Source of the DNA: Capronia americana | Lineage: Eukaryota; Ascomycota; Eurotiomycetes; Chaetothyriales; Herpotrichiellaceae | Reading direction: 5' to 3' | NCBI GenBank assembly: GCA_016110215.1 | Contig: JADWQD010000002.1 | Coordinates: 1,798,001-1,862,000 of the forward strand | DNA length: 64,000 nucleotides | Shown: one piece after another, positions 45,619-55,350 of the stretch | Position numbering within the stretch: the first letter of the stretch is position 1 | Layout of the letters: each line of letters starts with the position of its first letter | The notes under the pieces: model-generated | What the model was told of the DNA's origin: nothing | The model's database searches: none | The model's input: the letters and a program-made list of their open reading frames with translations, nothing else | Position numbers and translations under genes: made by a program

Positions 45619-47217
45619 TCAGGCCTCTTCGTCACAAGTCGTGAGTGCCTTTTTCGGGGTGGGGCTTTCTGGTATATCCGGCGTGGTAGCGTTCCGCGAG
45701 GGACTCCCCAGAGGGCTGGGAGCGACAGTCCGTTTCGGCAAAGCAGGGAGGGGCGGAGCGGGAGAACTCTTCCTTGCAGGGCTCGACAAGGGGCTTGCCA
45801 TGGCCAGACTGCGTGCACGAGCATGCAGTCTGCGCTCTTCATCACCATTCCAATCTTTAGTGAGCTCAGCTCGAACCCCGCGACTCCATTGGCGGACGAC
45901 GTCTTCGAAAGCCGACCAGGTCGCATTGTCCTCGACCTGGTTGGCAACAGCCATCACGTCCAGTTGAAGCTTGAGCTCCCATCTCAATTCAGCCGCCTTC
46001 AGCCAGAATCGCAGGTTGTCGGCGCGCCGATAAGGCTTGGCCACGTCCTCGTGAAATGTCTTGATAAAGTCGAACTGTCTCTTGGATCGTTTGACGGCTG
46101 CGTTGTGCATCTTGACGAGGTCTTTGCCGTCTGCGAGGTTGCGGAAGAATTCTGGCGTCTCCTCAGCCTGCTCGGTGGGTGGGCTCTGGCCAGTTCCCTC
46201 AAGCAAGAATTTGAGCAAATTGACATCCCTTTCCCGCTCTCGGCCAATCCATTTCGAGTCATCCATCCAGTGCCAGTCCTTTCTTTCAGTCTTCTCGGCC
46301 TCCTCCATCTTGGCTTCCCGATCGATCATCATGCCCACATCGGATACCCAGACCAACACGGCAAGTCTTTCGTCTTCACGGAAGCCACCGGCAAAATTCC
46401 GCGAAGCACACTTCTTCAGCACGTCCAGTACGGAATAGAGGTCTTTGCGCAGCTCTTGGTCGGACCGGATGGAGTTCAATTTTTGGGGGTTGGGATGAAG
46501 AGTATAGTAGAGCCGCGCGGCACGAATTGCCTGTGTTGTGGCGTCCAGAACATGCAGTCCTTGAATTTCGTAAAATCCTTGGGCTTGGTCTTCAGTGCCG
46601 TCGTTGTCTGACCGTTCGCACGACTCGACTGCCTGCAAAGCATTCTCCAGGGCTTCGACCAGTTCCTTCTTCATGGTTTTCTGGTCTGGTGGCGGGGCAA
46701 CGTATGTTGATCGATGGCTGTATGTGGATACAGTAGGTGGTAGCATCACATCGGCACCGTCTTCCTGGGCCGCCTCCCACAAGGCCTGGGCCTCATCTTC
46801 AACGGGCGACTCGACGAGGTCCTGGTCCATAGATAAAGATGACTTGGGTATATCATATTCTCCATTCTGTTTTTTCTTAGCCATCTGCCCTCCCTTGCCA
46901 TCAAGCAATCCTGTGCGAGCGAAATAGTACTGTAGGTGGGCGATGCTGCCGAGGCTCATGACGCTCTCGCGGTTCTTTGCCGATTCAGCAAACGAACCTC
47001 CTTGCGGACGCACATAGCCACGTCGACGAGAGTTTGAGTTTGTTCGAGAAGAGGTGGAGCCATTAGAATATGAGGAGAAACTCGATATCGAGGAGACTCC
47101 GGAAACCGATCGATTCGATAGAAAACTGGAGGTATCAGGGGTTGCAAGCAGATTCGGCGAAGTCGACGGCGACCTTGAGGTTGCGGTCGAGATCGAGAGG
47201 TCCAGATCTGTGCTCAT
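45619..47217 (-). CDS. Unrecognised 532-aa protein
   Basis: A single exon. The first ATG is at 47217; the open frame extends upstream only from a TTG, and an acceptor-like TTTCAG there suggests a leader intron. The N-terminal 65 residues are Ser/Thr-rich. A distinctive block, SVMSLGSIAHLQYYFARTG, is at about 86-103. A long helical region follows (about 190-460) with many charged residues, including KDWHWMDDSKWIGRERERD and LRFWLKAAELRWELKLQLDV. The C-terminus is Pro/Ser-rich. No signal peptide or membrane segment is visible. The mixture of a structured core with low-complexity ends is typical of fungal proteins of unknown function. A long antisense frame (45349-46611) is a shadow. I cannot assign a function. 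Confidence 0.8.
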   Translation of the reverse strand: MSTDLDLSISTATSRSPSTSPNLLATPDTSSFLSNRSVSGVSSISSFSSYSNGSTSSRTNSNSRRRGYVRPQGGSFAESAKNRESVMSLGSIAHLQYYFARTGLLDGKGGQMAKKKQNGEYDIPKSSLSMDQDLVESPVEDEAQALWEAAQEDGADVMLPPTVSTYSHRSTYVAPPPDQKTMKKELVEALENALQAVESCERSDNDGTEDQAQGFYEIQGLHVLDATTQAIRAARLYYTLHPNPQKLNSIRSDQELRKDLYSVLDVLKKCASRNFAGGFREDERLAVLVWVSDVGMMIDREAKMEEAEKTERKDWHWMDDSKWIGRERERDVNLLKFLLEGTGQSPPTEQAEETPEFFRNLADGKDLVKMHNAAVKRSKRQFDFIKTFHEDVAKPYRRADNLRFWLKAAELRWELKLQLDVMAVANQVEDNATWSAFEDVVRQWSRGVRAELTKDWNGDEERRLHARARSLAMASPLSSPARKSSPAPPLPALPKRTVAPSPLGSPSRNATTPDIPESPTPKKALTTCDEEA

Positions 47218-47998
47218 GACGGCCGTGCCGGCGCCGACAGGTGTCAAAGACCTTGACAGGAGACACAGGCGGCGTGGTGATCTGGACAGGAGACGCAGCA
47301 CCCTTGACTGAAATGCGTGGCAGGGAGAAAGGGCCAAGGCGCTGACCGGCAGTCACACGGCGATAAGTCAACTAGAAGGGCAACGAGCGACAGCAGGTGA
47401 GAACAGATCAAGAGAGCACGACAGAAGAAGACGGTGATGGCGAAGAGCAACGAGTGAGTGGCATCTGAGGTGAAATTGGATAAACGCTAGTGCCTTCGAA
47501 AAGGGGAATATGGGGAGAAAGCGCAACCGCCAGTGACCACAGCTTCAGCGACAGCCATGATTTCTTTCTAACTACCTCCGGGCCAGGAATCGATGTAGTG
47601 ACCTGAAACCCAGCGACTCGGTATCTCCATGATCTGCATACGATGCATGAACAAAGTGAAGACTCTTGTGCCGCACTTGGCTTCAAATCAGCATGGTGGA
47701 TGTGAAACGAGTTTGTTGACATCCATGCGTGACTTTCTGCGGGGACGCGCCTTGAATCAAAGTTTCAGGATCGCCGACCCGACGCCTCTGGTTGTCGCCG
47801 GCACCAAGCGTTACGGTATTCTGGCGTCATAGGCGTTGCCCTCGAATTGCCCCGCATATTAAAACTGCACAGAGTCGATAAAAGAATAAAAAGCAAGGGA
47901 CAAATCGAGGGTTCCGGCTGGCTCGTCAGTTGAGGACACGCGACGCATTAACGTTCCAGAGACGACTCTTGTTTTAATACGAAGCAGGTCACGTCAAC
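47218..47998. other. Divergent promoter region (532-aa gene / acylphosphatase)
   Basis: 781 bp between the minus-strand 532-aa gene and the plus-strand acylphosphatase. Likely shared upstream sequence and a possible leader intron for the former. No other feature. Confidence 0.4.
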
Positions 47999-48380
47999 AT
48001 GTCCAGGCGGATCGCATTCACTGTCCACGGCAGGGTGCAGGGGGTCTGCTTTCGGTAAGAACCCATGTGTTGAACCACATCATTCATTTACTGAATCCTA
48101 TAGCGATTTCGCCCAGAATAAAGCCAGCACCTATGGAGTCACTGGCTTCGTCTCGAACACTTCAGATGGAAAAGTCAGTGCCCGACCGCCCCGAGGAGAA
48201 CTTCGCACTGCTTGCTGACACATCCTCCCTCAGGTTGCTGGCGAAGCGCAAGGCGATGATGAAGCATTAAAGAAACTGAAGGCCGATCTCAATGAGGGAC
48301 CCAGGGCGGCCCATGTTGTCAAACTCGAGGTCAAAGACATTGCAGTCAAGGATGGGGAGAAGTCATTCGAGGTGGCTTGA
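47999..48380 (+). CDS. Acylphosphatase
   Basis: The exons are 47999-48054, 48104-48173 and 48234-48380, with introns of 49 and 60 nt, giving 90 residues, the usual size. It was too split to show as one long frame. The signature VHGRVQGVCFR (residues 9-19) holds the catalytic arginine R19. The second signature GFVSNTSDG (33-41) holds the catalytic asparagine N37. The enzyme hydrolyses acyl phosphates such as acetyl phosphate or 1,3-bisphosphoglycerate in the cytosol. Intron 1 splits the codon for the catalytic arginine (CG|C). The rest follows the alpha/beta sandwich pattern, ending with KSFEVA. Confidence 0.92.
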
Positions 48381-49577
48381 GTGTACCCGACCAGACTACG
48401 TATGTAGACGAAAGAGAGGACCGCTGCCGTGTTATCAACACGGAAGAATGTAACTAAGCCGCTAGTGTTGGAGATGCGACGGAGAATGTGCCCTCTCACC
48501 TCATGCTGCATAGCCGGGCCACCCAAGCGAAGGGGCAGCGTGGAGATGAATGCATGACACAGGCAAATAAACTGTCCATTGCCTTTGACCGAATCGGTCA
48601 TGAGTACCTGTTCCGGCAGCGTCGAAGAATGTGGAAACATTGAGCGACATACCCCCAAAGAAGTCACTCAGCCTCGAGGCAGCAATTGAGCAACCCCGAG
48701 TTCTCCCGAAATTCTGCTCAGCGATCTTTGAGCACCGCCAGTTCGGCCTCGTAGCCTCGCGCTCTCAGCCTTCTGGCATCCGAACTTCGCCGTTCTTTTT
48801 CAAGTCAGCCGTGGCTGTGGACACTGGTCTACCATGTAGTCACCGATATTCCAGCTGTGTTCCGACTATGTCGGGTTTCGACCCGACGAGGGCTACCTTG
48901 TCCTGGGTTTCTGACTAAGGAGGCGACCGTGTACAGCTCATCACCTGCATCGAACATGATAATGCCTCCGCACATATAGGTTAGGTTCCTCGACCAGTCT
49001 AGACTTGCCTGGGGCTTGACGAGTACAGCGCAATAACATGGGTCGAATAGCAGTGGAGGTGACGGCCATTGAAAACTTGACTGACTCAGCAAGCTTGAAG
49101 TGGCTGCAGTGGAAGCTAAACTCGAAGAGGGGCACGGGCGTCGTGAGGAGATGCCGACTGCAGGGATCTGGCTTCGCTGTGGAGCAACCTAAGAAATCAT
49201 CCCGTTCCTGGAATACGAAAACTACCCAGTACTTCTTAGAACCACGTTGGCTCCCACCACTCATTGTCGGTCTTTTCGTAACACGCTCAGGATGCGTGCG
49301 TATCACGTTTCCAAACTTGGGGTGCCTGAGGCTCTCGGCTGGAAATTGTCGCATATGGCGCATGACAAGTAGCGCTTTGACATGCTTTCGCCTCGCTTGA
49401 CCCTGAACCATTTCGGGACCCGCCTCCAATAATAAACATATAACATCGATGCTTGGGGCTTGTCCGCTGTGCTCCCATTTATGCTGACCAGACCACAGCA
49501 CGTCAGGATCTCCATCCAACCTATTTGACCGACCTAATAAACAATCAGTGTCATTGAGACCGGCCACGAAGTTCACC
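48381..49577. other. Upstream region of the alternative oxidase gene
   Basis: 1.2 kb. A 233-codon minus frame (49642-48941) overlaps the oxidase start and has no family features, so it is treated as chance. No gene supported. Confidence 0.45.
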
Positions 49578-50718
49578 ATGACCTCCTCCAAGGCCCTATT
49601 CACGCCCACACTCACCACGAACCTCTCGAGAGCGGCCAGCAAGGGCTTGTTCTACTCAACCGCCACTTCTACAGGCCTCCGAGCCAGCTGTGCAGCCCTC
49701 AGACCGTTTGATGCTCAGTCGAGACGGCACTTCTCAGGCTCTCCCAAGGCTCAACTCGACTTCTTTCCCCCTCCTAAAAACCTCCCACACATCAAGTTGA
49801 CGTATGCTCTGCTGCCCACCCTGATAGCGACGAGTTGCTAATTTTGGTAGTCCTCCCGCCTGGCCCCATCCTACTGCCACGGAAGAGCAGCTCAAGAGCA
49901 TCGAGATTGCTCACCGAGAACCACGAGGGCTGTCGGACCGAGTCGCATACAACACCGTGCGCTTTCTGCGATGGTGCACCGATCTGGTCACAGGATATCG
50001 CCACGACCCAAACAAACCATACGTGATGAATGAGAGGAAGTGGTTGATTCGATTCATTTTCCTGGAGACGGTTGCCGGGGTTCCGGGCATGGTGGCGGGC
50101 ATGCTTCGACACCTGCGGAGTCTGCGCTCGATGAAAAGAGATAACGGCTGGTAAGAAAGTGGTTCTGGCTTGTCGATCCCCGCAGTGGTGCTGACCTGAG
50201 TGTCCAGGATTGAAACAATGCTGGAGGATGCCTACAACGAGCGGATGCACCTACTGACATTCCTCAAAATGGCTAAGCCGGGGACGTTCATGAAGCTCAT
50301 GATTCTTGGAGCGCAAGGTGTCTTCTGTAACGGCTTCTTCGTTGCGTACCTTCTCTCACCGAAGACCTGCCACCGCTTTGTTGGATACTTGGAAGAGGAG
50401 GCAACAAAGACCTACACGTTCGCCATCGAAGATCTTGAATCTGGAAAGCTGCCAGGATGGCAGAATTTGGAGGCTCCCGAGATCGCCGTCAAGTATTGGA
50501 ACATGCCCGAAGGCCATCGCAGCATGAGAGACCTCCTCTACTACATCCGAGCCGACGAGGCAAAGCACCGGGAGATCCATCATACCCTGGGCAATTTGAA
50601 CCAGGCCGAAGACCCGAACCCGTTTGCTTCCGAATACAGAGACCCGTCGAGGCCTCATCCCGGCAGAGGCATTGAGCACTTAAAGGCTAAGGGCTGGGAG
50701 AGGGAAGAAGTCATCTAA
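49578..50718 (+). CDS. aox1: Mitochondrial alternative oxidase
   Basis: The exons are 49578-49801, 49851-50150 and 50208-50718, with introns of 49 and 57 nt, giving 344 residues. It is the cyanide-insensitive ubiquinol oxidase of the inner mitochondrial membrane, reducing oxygen to water without pumping protons. The first 60 residues are Ser/Arg/Ala-rich with RRHFSGSPK, a mitochondrial presequence. The di-iron site is spread over four helices: LETVAGVPG (about 144), NERMHLLTF, LEEEATKTY and RADEAKHREIHH. The hydrophobic helix with GVFCNGFFVAYLLSP is also present. The chosen ATG follows an in-frame GTG-only extension. Such genes are often induced by respiratory block, but no known site was identified upstream. 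Confidence 0.97.
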
Positions 50719-51574
50719 GCAAAACCCGTGTCTACAGTCTACACTTGACAATTTGGCTACACTCCAGGCGTTGCTTGGGGAAGTCTTTGGAAGAGGACGG
50801 CAGCTGTCGTCTGGGCGATTGATTCAGCGGTGAAATTGGGCGGTGCGGCCCTGTCCAGAATTTGGCCGGCTCACAAACATATATGGTTATGTCACTCCGA
50901 CACGTTAATCGAGAGATAGAAGCAAAGATTCTCCGTTCCAAATCGAGTCTCGATCCACCGAGTTGTCCTCCCTTTCAGATGGAGCATTACTTCTGATATG
51001 CAGGCCGGAACTTTTTTGTTGTTATGAAGGGTTGATGTCAGAGTGCGTCTTCCAGGCACGAGAGTGACCAGCAGCGTCGATCTTAGTGGCTGCAGCGAGC
51101 GCTAGCCCCAATCTTTAAGCTTCTGAGGCGCGTTGTGGACAGTTGGAGGTGAAACCGTGACGGCTAACCCTCGTTCGTCGCCTTCAGGTGTTTGGTTAAT
51201 CTCACACCCAAACAAATCCCCGGCCGGGCTGGGCGTGGATTTGCACTTGGACCTGCACAGCCAACAACTTCCAGCGTCCAACCTCGTCCATCCATTCATT
51301 TATTCACTCACGCCTAATCAACTGCCACGCCATACTTTCGCCGTACATCCTGGGCCCGGATGACATCCCGCGACGTCCTCGAGAGAATTTGCGTGTCACA
51401 CCCTGCATCCGATCACGTCCTAAGCCCCCAACCTCAAGCTCATTCATATCCTTACAGCCGGCGATTCCACCGCACATGAACAAAACTGCCACTGCAGCGG
51501 TGCCCTGCTTTTGGGTCATCTGGCCTCGAAATCTGGCAGACTGATCAGGCTTGACTTGCTTCCAGCTGACTGTT
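50719..51574. other. Spacer between alternative oxidase and KAR9
   Basis: 856 bp, tandem gene arrangement (both plus). No supported feature. Confidence 0.4.
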
Positions 51575-54148
51575 ATGACCTCTGTGTTCCGCCGCCCGTC
51601 CATGGTGGAAACCCCCAGTGATGTCGACCTACATCAACTCCTCGTCCCTTCGTTGTCGAACGATGTCTCCTCCCAACATCAGGCGAATTCCGCCTCTTCC
51701 GAACCCAGCAGTGACGCGGGTTCCTTCGTGATCCCCGATAGTCTTTCAAGGAGCGATTCCGTCTTCTCCTTTTCCCGACAGTCATTCAATAGCCAAATCG
51801 CCAGTCTCACGGCAATAAACGTCCCCCAAGCCGAGTCCCTTAGCGCTGCGGTCACGACTCTCCCGACCGCCCGAAAAGCAATCAAAGCCATCTACAGTGC
51901 AGCCGAACAAATACAGTCATGGATCAAAAAGGCGTTGAAGGTTCTGGAGAATCTGGATGCCGAGGACGACGTGGAATGGGCTGCGGCCGCGGGACGGTTG
52001 GGATTGGATGACACGGACAAAACCGTGAACAAGTTCGGAAACCTCATCAACATGTACGTCCTTTCGATCGAGGAGTTGCAGTGTCGGCCCGACATTGGCG
52101 AAGCGAACCCCGAAGATCTGCAGGCGGTCGTGGAACAGATGGAGGTGACTTTAGGCGGATGGGAAAATGTCCGGAAAGATCTCAGAAAAGTACACGAGCA
52201 AGTCGAATTGGCCATGGAGTGGGAAGAGCTCTGGTCCAAAGTCCTCGCAGATGTGGGACAAGAGATGGACGCGCTCAGTGCGATGGTCTTCGAAATGGAA
52301 GAGAAGAGGCACACGGCGTATCAGACACAGTCACATCCCGAATCCAGTCAGAATATCGACTTGAACGAGCTGGAGTCGTTCATCGACGAACCCTCACAGA
52401 AAAAAACCACCCCGAACTCCCGATTCAGCATACCTACCTTCGAGTCCTCACCCCTCGGATCTCCCATAATCGAGAATCCAAATGACGACTCGAACCTCCT
52501 CGCACTGTTCGCTCGCATGCAGCCGTTGAGAGCATCCCTGGACTTCTTGCCCATGAGACTGTCTATGTTCCAGTCTCGCGCGCAAAAGATCTTCCCCATA
52601 GCATGCCGGGAGCTTGATGAGAAGCGGGCACGGTTGGAGAAGAATTGGACCGAACTATCGAAAGAGGCAGAAACACTTCGGCGCGAACTGAGTGAGGATC
52701 GTTGGGTGATTGTATTCCGCAATGCCGGCCGGCAAGCTCAGAAGATGTGCGATTCCGTGGAGAGGAGTATAGTCAAGGTCCAGGAAGCCATCCATGAAAA
52801 CTACCCGGCAACCAATCCATCCGCTTTCGCAAAGAGAACGGAGAGCTTTGAGGCGAAGAGACTGCACTACAGTCCGGCCATTCAGCGAGTGCTGGCCATC
52901 ATTCAGAAAGGTCTGAAGGATCGCTTGACCGTCAACGGAGAGATCTTGCGCTTGCATAAGGATCTATCTTCCAGGATGCGGGACCTGACTGATACCATGG
53001 AAGATCTGGAGAGCCTCTTGGAACCAGTCAGTTCGAGGCAGAATTCACATCTCCGTGAATCCATCTCGAGCATCATGTCTGGAGACCGGTCATTCGCCAG
53101 CACCTTCGCCAGCACCCCCGGCAGCTCTCCGCCATCGTCGGTTGATCTGGCGCCACAACGAACGGAAAAGCCTGTGCCCAAATACGGGCTGAATGGGTAC
53201 ACAAAACAACGCACCCCGTCGACAAGCAGGCCGCCGCCTCCGGCTTCAAGCAACCGGCGATCGTCGATGCTTCCACAATCCAGACGCCCGACGACGCCGA
53301 TGTCGCATTCAAGCAGTGGTGCCCTTCGACGCGGGGTCTCACCTATGCCTGGGCCACCGTCAGTGTATCGTCAAGGTGTATACACACCTCCGGTGGTATC
53401 GGCACCCCGGCCAGAGCCTACCCCGATCTCGCACAAGCCTAGATGGTCAGCTGTGGTGAAGTCGGACGATGGCACGCTGGCACCGTCATATCGATCGTCT
53501 TCTACCACTACGCCAAACACGGCGCGAAGATATACCCCGCGGTCAATCTCATCCAATACCGCACTGCCGTTGAGGAGCCCACTAAGTCGTGAAGCGTCGG
53601 CGTCTCCTTCGCCTATGCTTCCGACTCTGGCGAAGCACGACGGCCAACAGTTCAGATCGTTTGCCGAACGGGTCGCTGATCCCATACCAGCAAGGACTAG
53701 TAGCCTGTTGGATCCCGTGCCTTATCACAGAAACCGAAATGCCAGTGCTCCCGTTCCAGGCACCATTCGCTCACCCTCATCCATTGTGGTGAATCGAGAC
53801 AACAAACCTACGATGAGTGGGGGGTCAATTCCCAGACCGCCGTCGGGTCTCAGCAGAAGTTATGGATCATCACATATGCCCTTGCGGTCGATGTCCCACA
53901 ATCCGATCACCGAGAGCCGACCTGACGGTAGTCCTGGGAGACGATCGGCCCGTTTAGAGGCAGATGATCAGGAGAGCGAGAACGAAGACGAGCACCCGGT
54001 GGAACCGAACTCTAGTCCGTTGTCCAAACGCACGATCACCAGACCCAGCAGTGTGCTCGCAATGAGTGGAAAGGGGAAACGGATGTCCCTGTTGCCTATC
54101 CCGGTGGGGAACGGCAGGCAAAGTTCTCTAGGATCGAGGATTTCTTGA
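51575..54148 (+). CDS. kar9: KAR9-like spindle-positioning protein
   Basis: A single exon of 857 residues from the ATG of MTSVFRRPSMVE; a second in-frame ATG follows nine codons later. The N-terminal half (about residues 70-500) matches the KAR9 helical domain, with TARKAIKAIYSAAEQIQSWI, VRKDLRKVHEQVELAMEWEE and ERSIVKVQEAIHENYPATNP. The C-terminal half is disordered and rich in Ser, Pro and Arg. It contains [ST]xLP motifs in basic context: SMLP (about 563), TALP (about 661) and SLLP (about 837). Such motifs resemble the EB1-binding signature. Family role: linking EB1/Bim1 at microtubule plus ends to myosin so the spindle and nucleus move along actin. No intron. The domain match is from recognition of the family pattern and is not alignment-tested. 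Confidence 0.85.
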   Translation: MTSVFRRPSMVETPSDVDLHQLLVPSLSNDVSSQHQANSASSEPSSDAGSFVIPDSLSRSDSVFSFSRQSFNSQIASLTAINVPQAESLSAAVTTLPTARKAIKAIYSAAEQIQSWIKKALKVLENLDAEDDVEWAAAAGRLGLDDTDKTVNKFGNLINMYVLSIEELQCRPDIGEANPEDLQAVVEQMEVTLGGWENVRKDLRKVHEQVELAMEWEELWSKVLADVGQEMDALSAMVFEMEEKRHTAYQTQSHPESSQNIDLNELESFIDEPSQKKTTPNSRFSIPTFESSPLGSPIIENPNDDSNLLALFARMQPLRASLDFLPMRLSMFQSRAQKIFPIACRELDEKRARLEKNWTELSKEAETLRRELSEDRWVIVFRNAGRQAQKMCDSVERSIVKVQEAIHENYPATNPSAFAKRTESFEAKRLHYSPAIQRVLAIIQKGLKDRLTVNGEILRLHKDLSSRMRDLTDTMEDLESLLEPVSSRQNSHLRESISSIMSGDRSFASTFASTPGSSPPSSVDLAPQRTEKPVPKYGLNGYTKQRTPSTSRPPPPASSNRRSSMLPQSRRPTTPMSHSSSGALRRGVSPMPGPPSVYRQGVYTPPVVSAPRPEPTPISHKPRWSAVVKSDDGTLAPSYRSSSTTTPNTARRYTPRSISSNTALPLRSPLSREASASPSPMLPTLAKHDGQQFRSFAERVADPIPARTSSLLDPVPYHRNRNASAPVPGTIRSPSSIVVNRDNKPTMSGGSIPRPPSGLSRSYGSSHMPLRSMSHNPITESRPDGSPGRRSARLEADDQESENEDEHPVEPNSSPLSKRTITRPSSVLAMSGKGKRMSLLPIPVGNGRQSSLGSRIS

Positions 54149-54774
54149 AGGGGGAAGATTGGAAAGGCTTCCAACAGCGGGCCTGATGAGAAGCCACGCA
54201 CGTGCTCACGCTCGTTTCTTGGGATATCGGAGGACCGCCAACAGATCGAGCCATCACTTTTCGTGTTTGTCAGCGTCCAAGCGTTTGTTTTGTGTCTAGC
54301 CTTCGTTCAGGGCTAGCAACCACATCTGTCGTTGAAGTCCACAGATAGCAGACTTAGCTAGCATATAATACCAAGAATGCAAATACGGCTCTGCCCATCG
54401 GGATCCAGGCCGACCGACTCGATGTATGTAGAGGCATCCAAGAGTCAGTCACTGTTTCCTTGACCTAGTCAGCCTTGTCCTCAGCATCGACCTTCCGCAA
54501 ACAGGCAAGGCGGTATCTTGGCGTCTCGTATTCCCTCAGCGCCGACTGAGCCAGATGCGTGGATCACACTGTACGATACGCTGTATGTACGGGGTCCTAC
54601 CTTGCCTAATAACCAGATAGAGTACGAGTACTGAGTATTCGCACAGAACACTGTACCCAGCAGTGATCGGTACTCACCTCAAATGGTACTGTAGCCGGCA
54701 AAGTGGCGCCACAGTGCATCTGTTCCGCCCTGGGACTGGGGGTGCCAGTTCCGCGTTCATGCAGGGACGGACAC

Positions 54775-54806
54775 GGAGCACAGCAGCGGAGCACAGCAGC
54801 GGAGCA
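54775..54806. repeat. 13-bp direct repeat
   Basis: GGAGCACAGCAGC twice plus GGAGCA, uninterrupted. Confidence 0.85.
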
Positions 54807-55100
54807 AGCACACAGTACAGCAGCATAGTACTGGCTCGCCGCGTGTTCATTACGACGATGGTGCCGATCTTGCGGCACGATGGGGGTCCCTTGTGTGTGT
54901 ATGCTATGCGTTAGGCAGACACGAGAAAGAGAAAGACGGCAATATACATCTACTTGACTCAAGCTGCCGTATGTATGTAACAGGAGGAAAGCCAGCGTCA
55001 CGCCACGCCACGCCTCGCCACGCCTCGCCTCGCCTGTGGAGAGGACTTGCGTGAGGAACTCGTACAGTATCGGCGCCGCAAGTATAGCAGTTCGCATGTT

Positions 55101-55125
55101 GCTGGCTGGCTGGCTGGCTGGCTGG
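55101..55125. repeat. GCTG microsatellite
   Basis: Six tandem GCTG units plus a final G. Confidence 0.9.
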
Positions 55126-55183
55126 AAATTACAGCTGAAGACTCAACCGAACTGCCGGATGTATTGATCTGATCCTCTACCAA

Positions 55184-55233
55184 ACTCCCTACAGTACTCC
55201 CTACAGTACTCCCTACAAGTACTCCCTACAAGT
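55184..55233. repeat. 12-13-bp direct repeat
   Basis: ACTCCCTACAGT twice, followed by ACTCCCTACAAGT twice; one inserted A distinguishes the two halves. The units carry TACTCC, similar to the dispersed GTACTC motifs of the window. Confidence 0.9.
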
Positions 55234-55350
55234 ACACCCGACAGTGTGGTGTATTGACTTGCATTTTCTTGCCAGACAGATGAGGCACACGTTCGGATTT
55301 TTTACACCTTTTCAGTACCACGCCATTGGACATCCACACGTTCGGATTTG

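Larger units (their letters stand above)
54149..55350. other. Spacer with several simple repeats
   Basis: 1.2 kb, convergent between KAR9 (plus) and the M20 peptidase (minus). It contains a GTACGAGTAC copy at 54622, a 13-bp repeat at 54775-54806, a CGCCA/CGCCT-rich tract at 55001-55037, a GCTG tract at 55101-55125 and a 12-13-bp repeat at 55184-55233. No gene. Confidence 0.6.

Noticed and set aside
45349..46611. 420-codon plus-strand frame opposite the 532-aa gene
   Set aside because: Antisense shadow. Neither strand has a recognised domain, but the minus strand gives the longer and better-formed protein with a plausible ATG.
48941..49642. 233-codon minus-strand frame upstream of and overlapping alternative oxidase
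   Set aside because: No domain features, and it overlaps the presequence exon of a certain gene. Taken as chance, though RNA-seq could change this.
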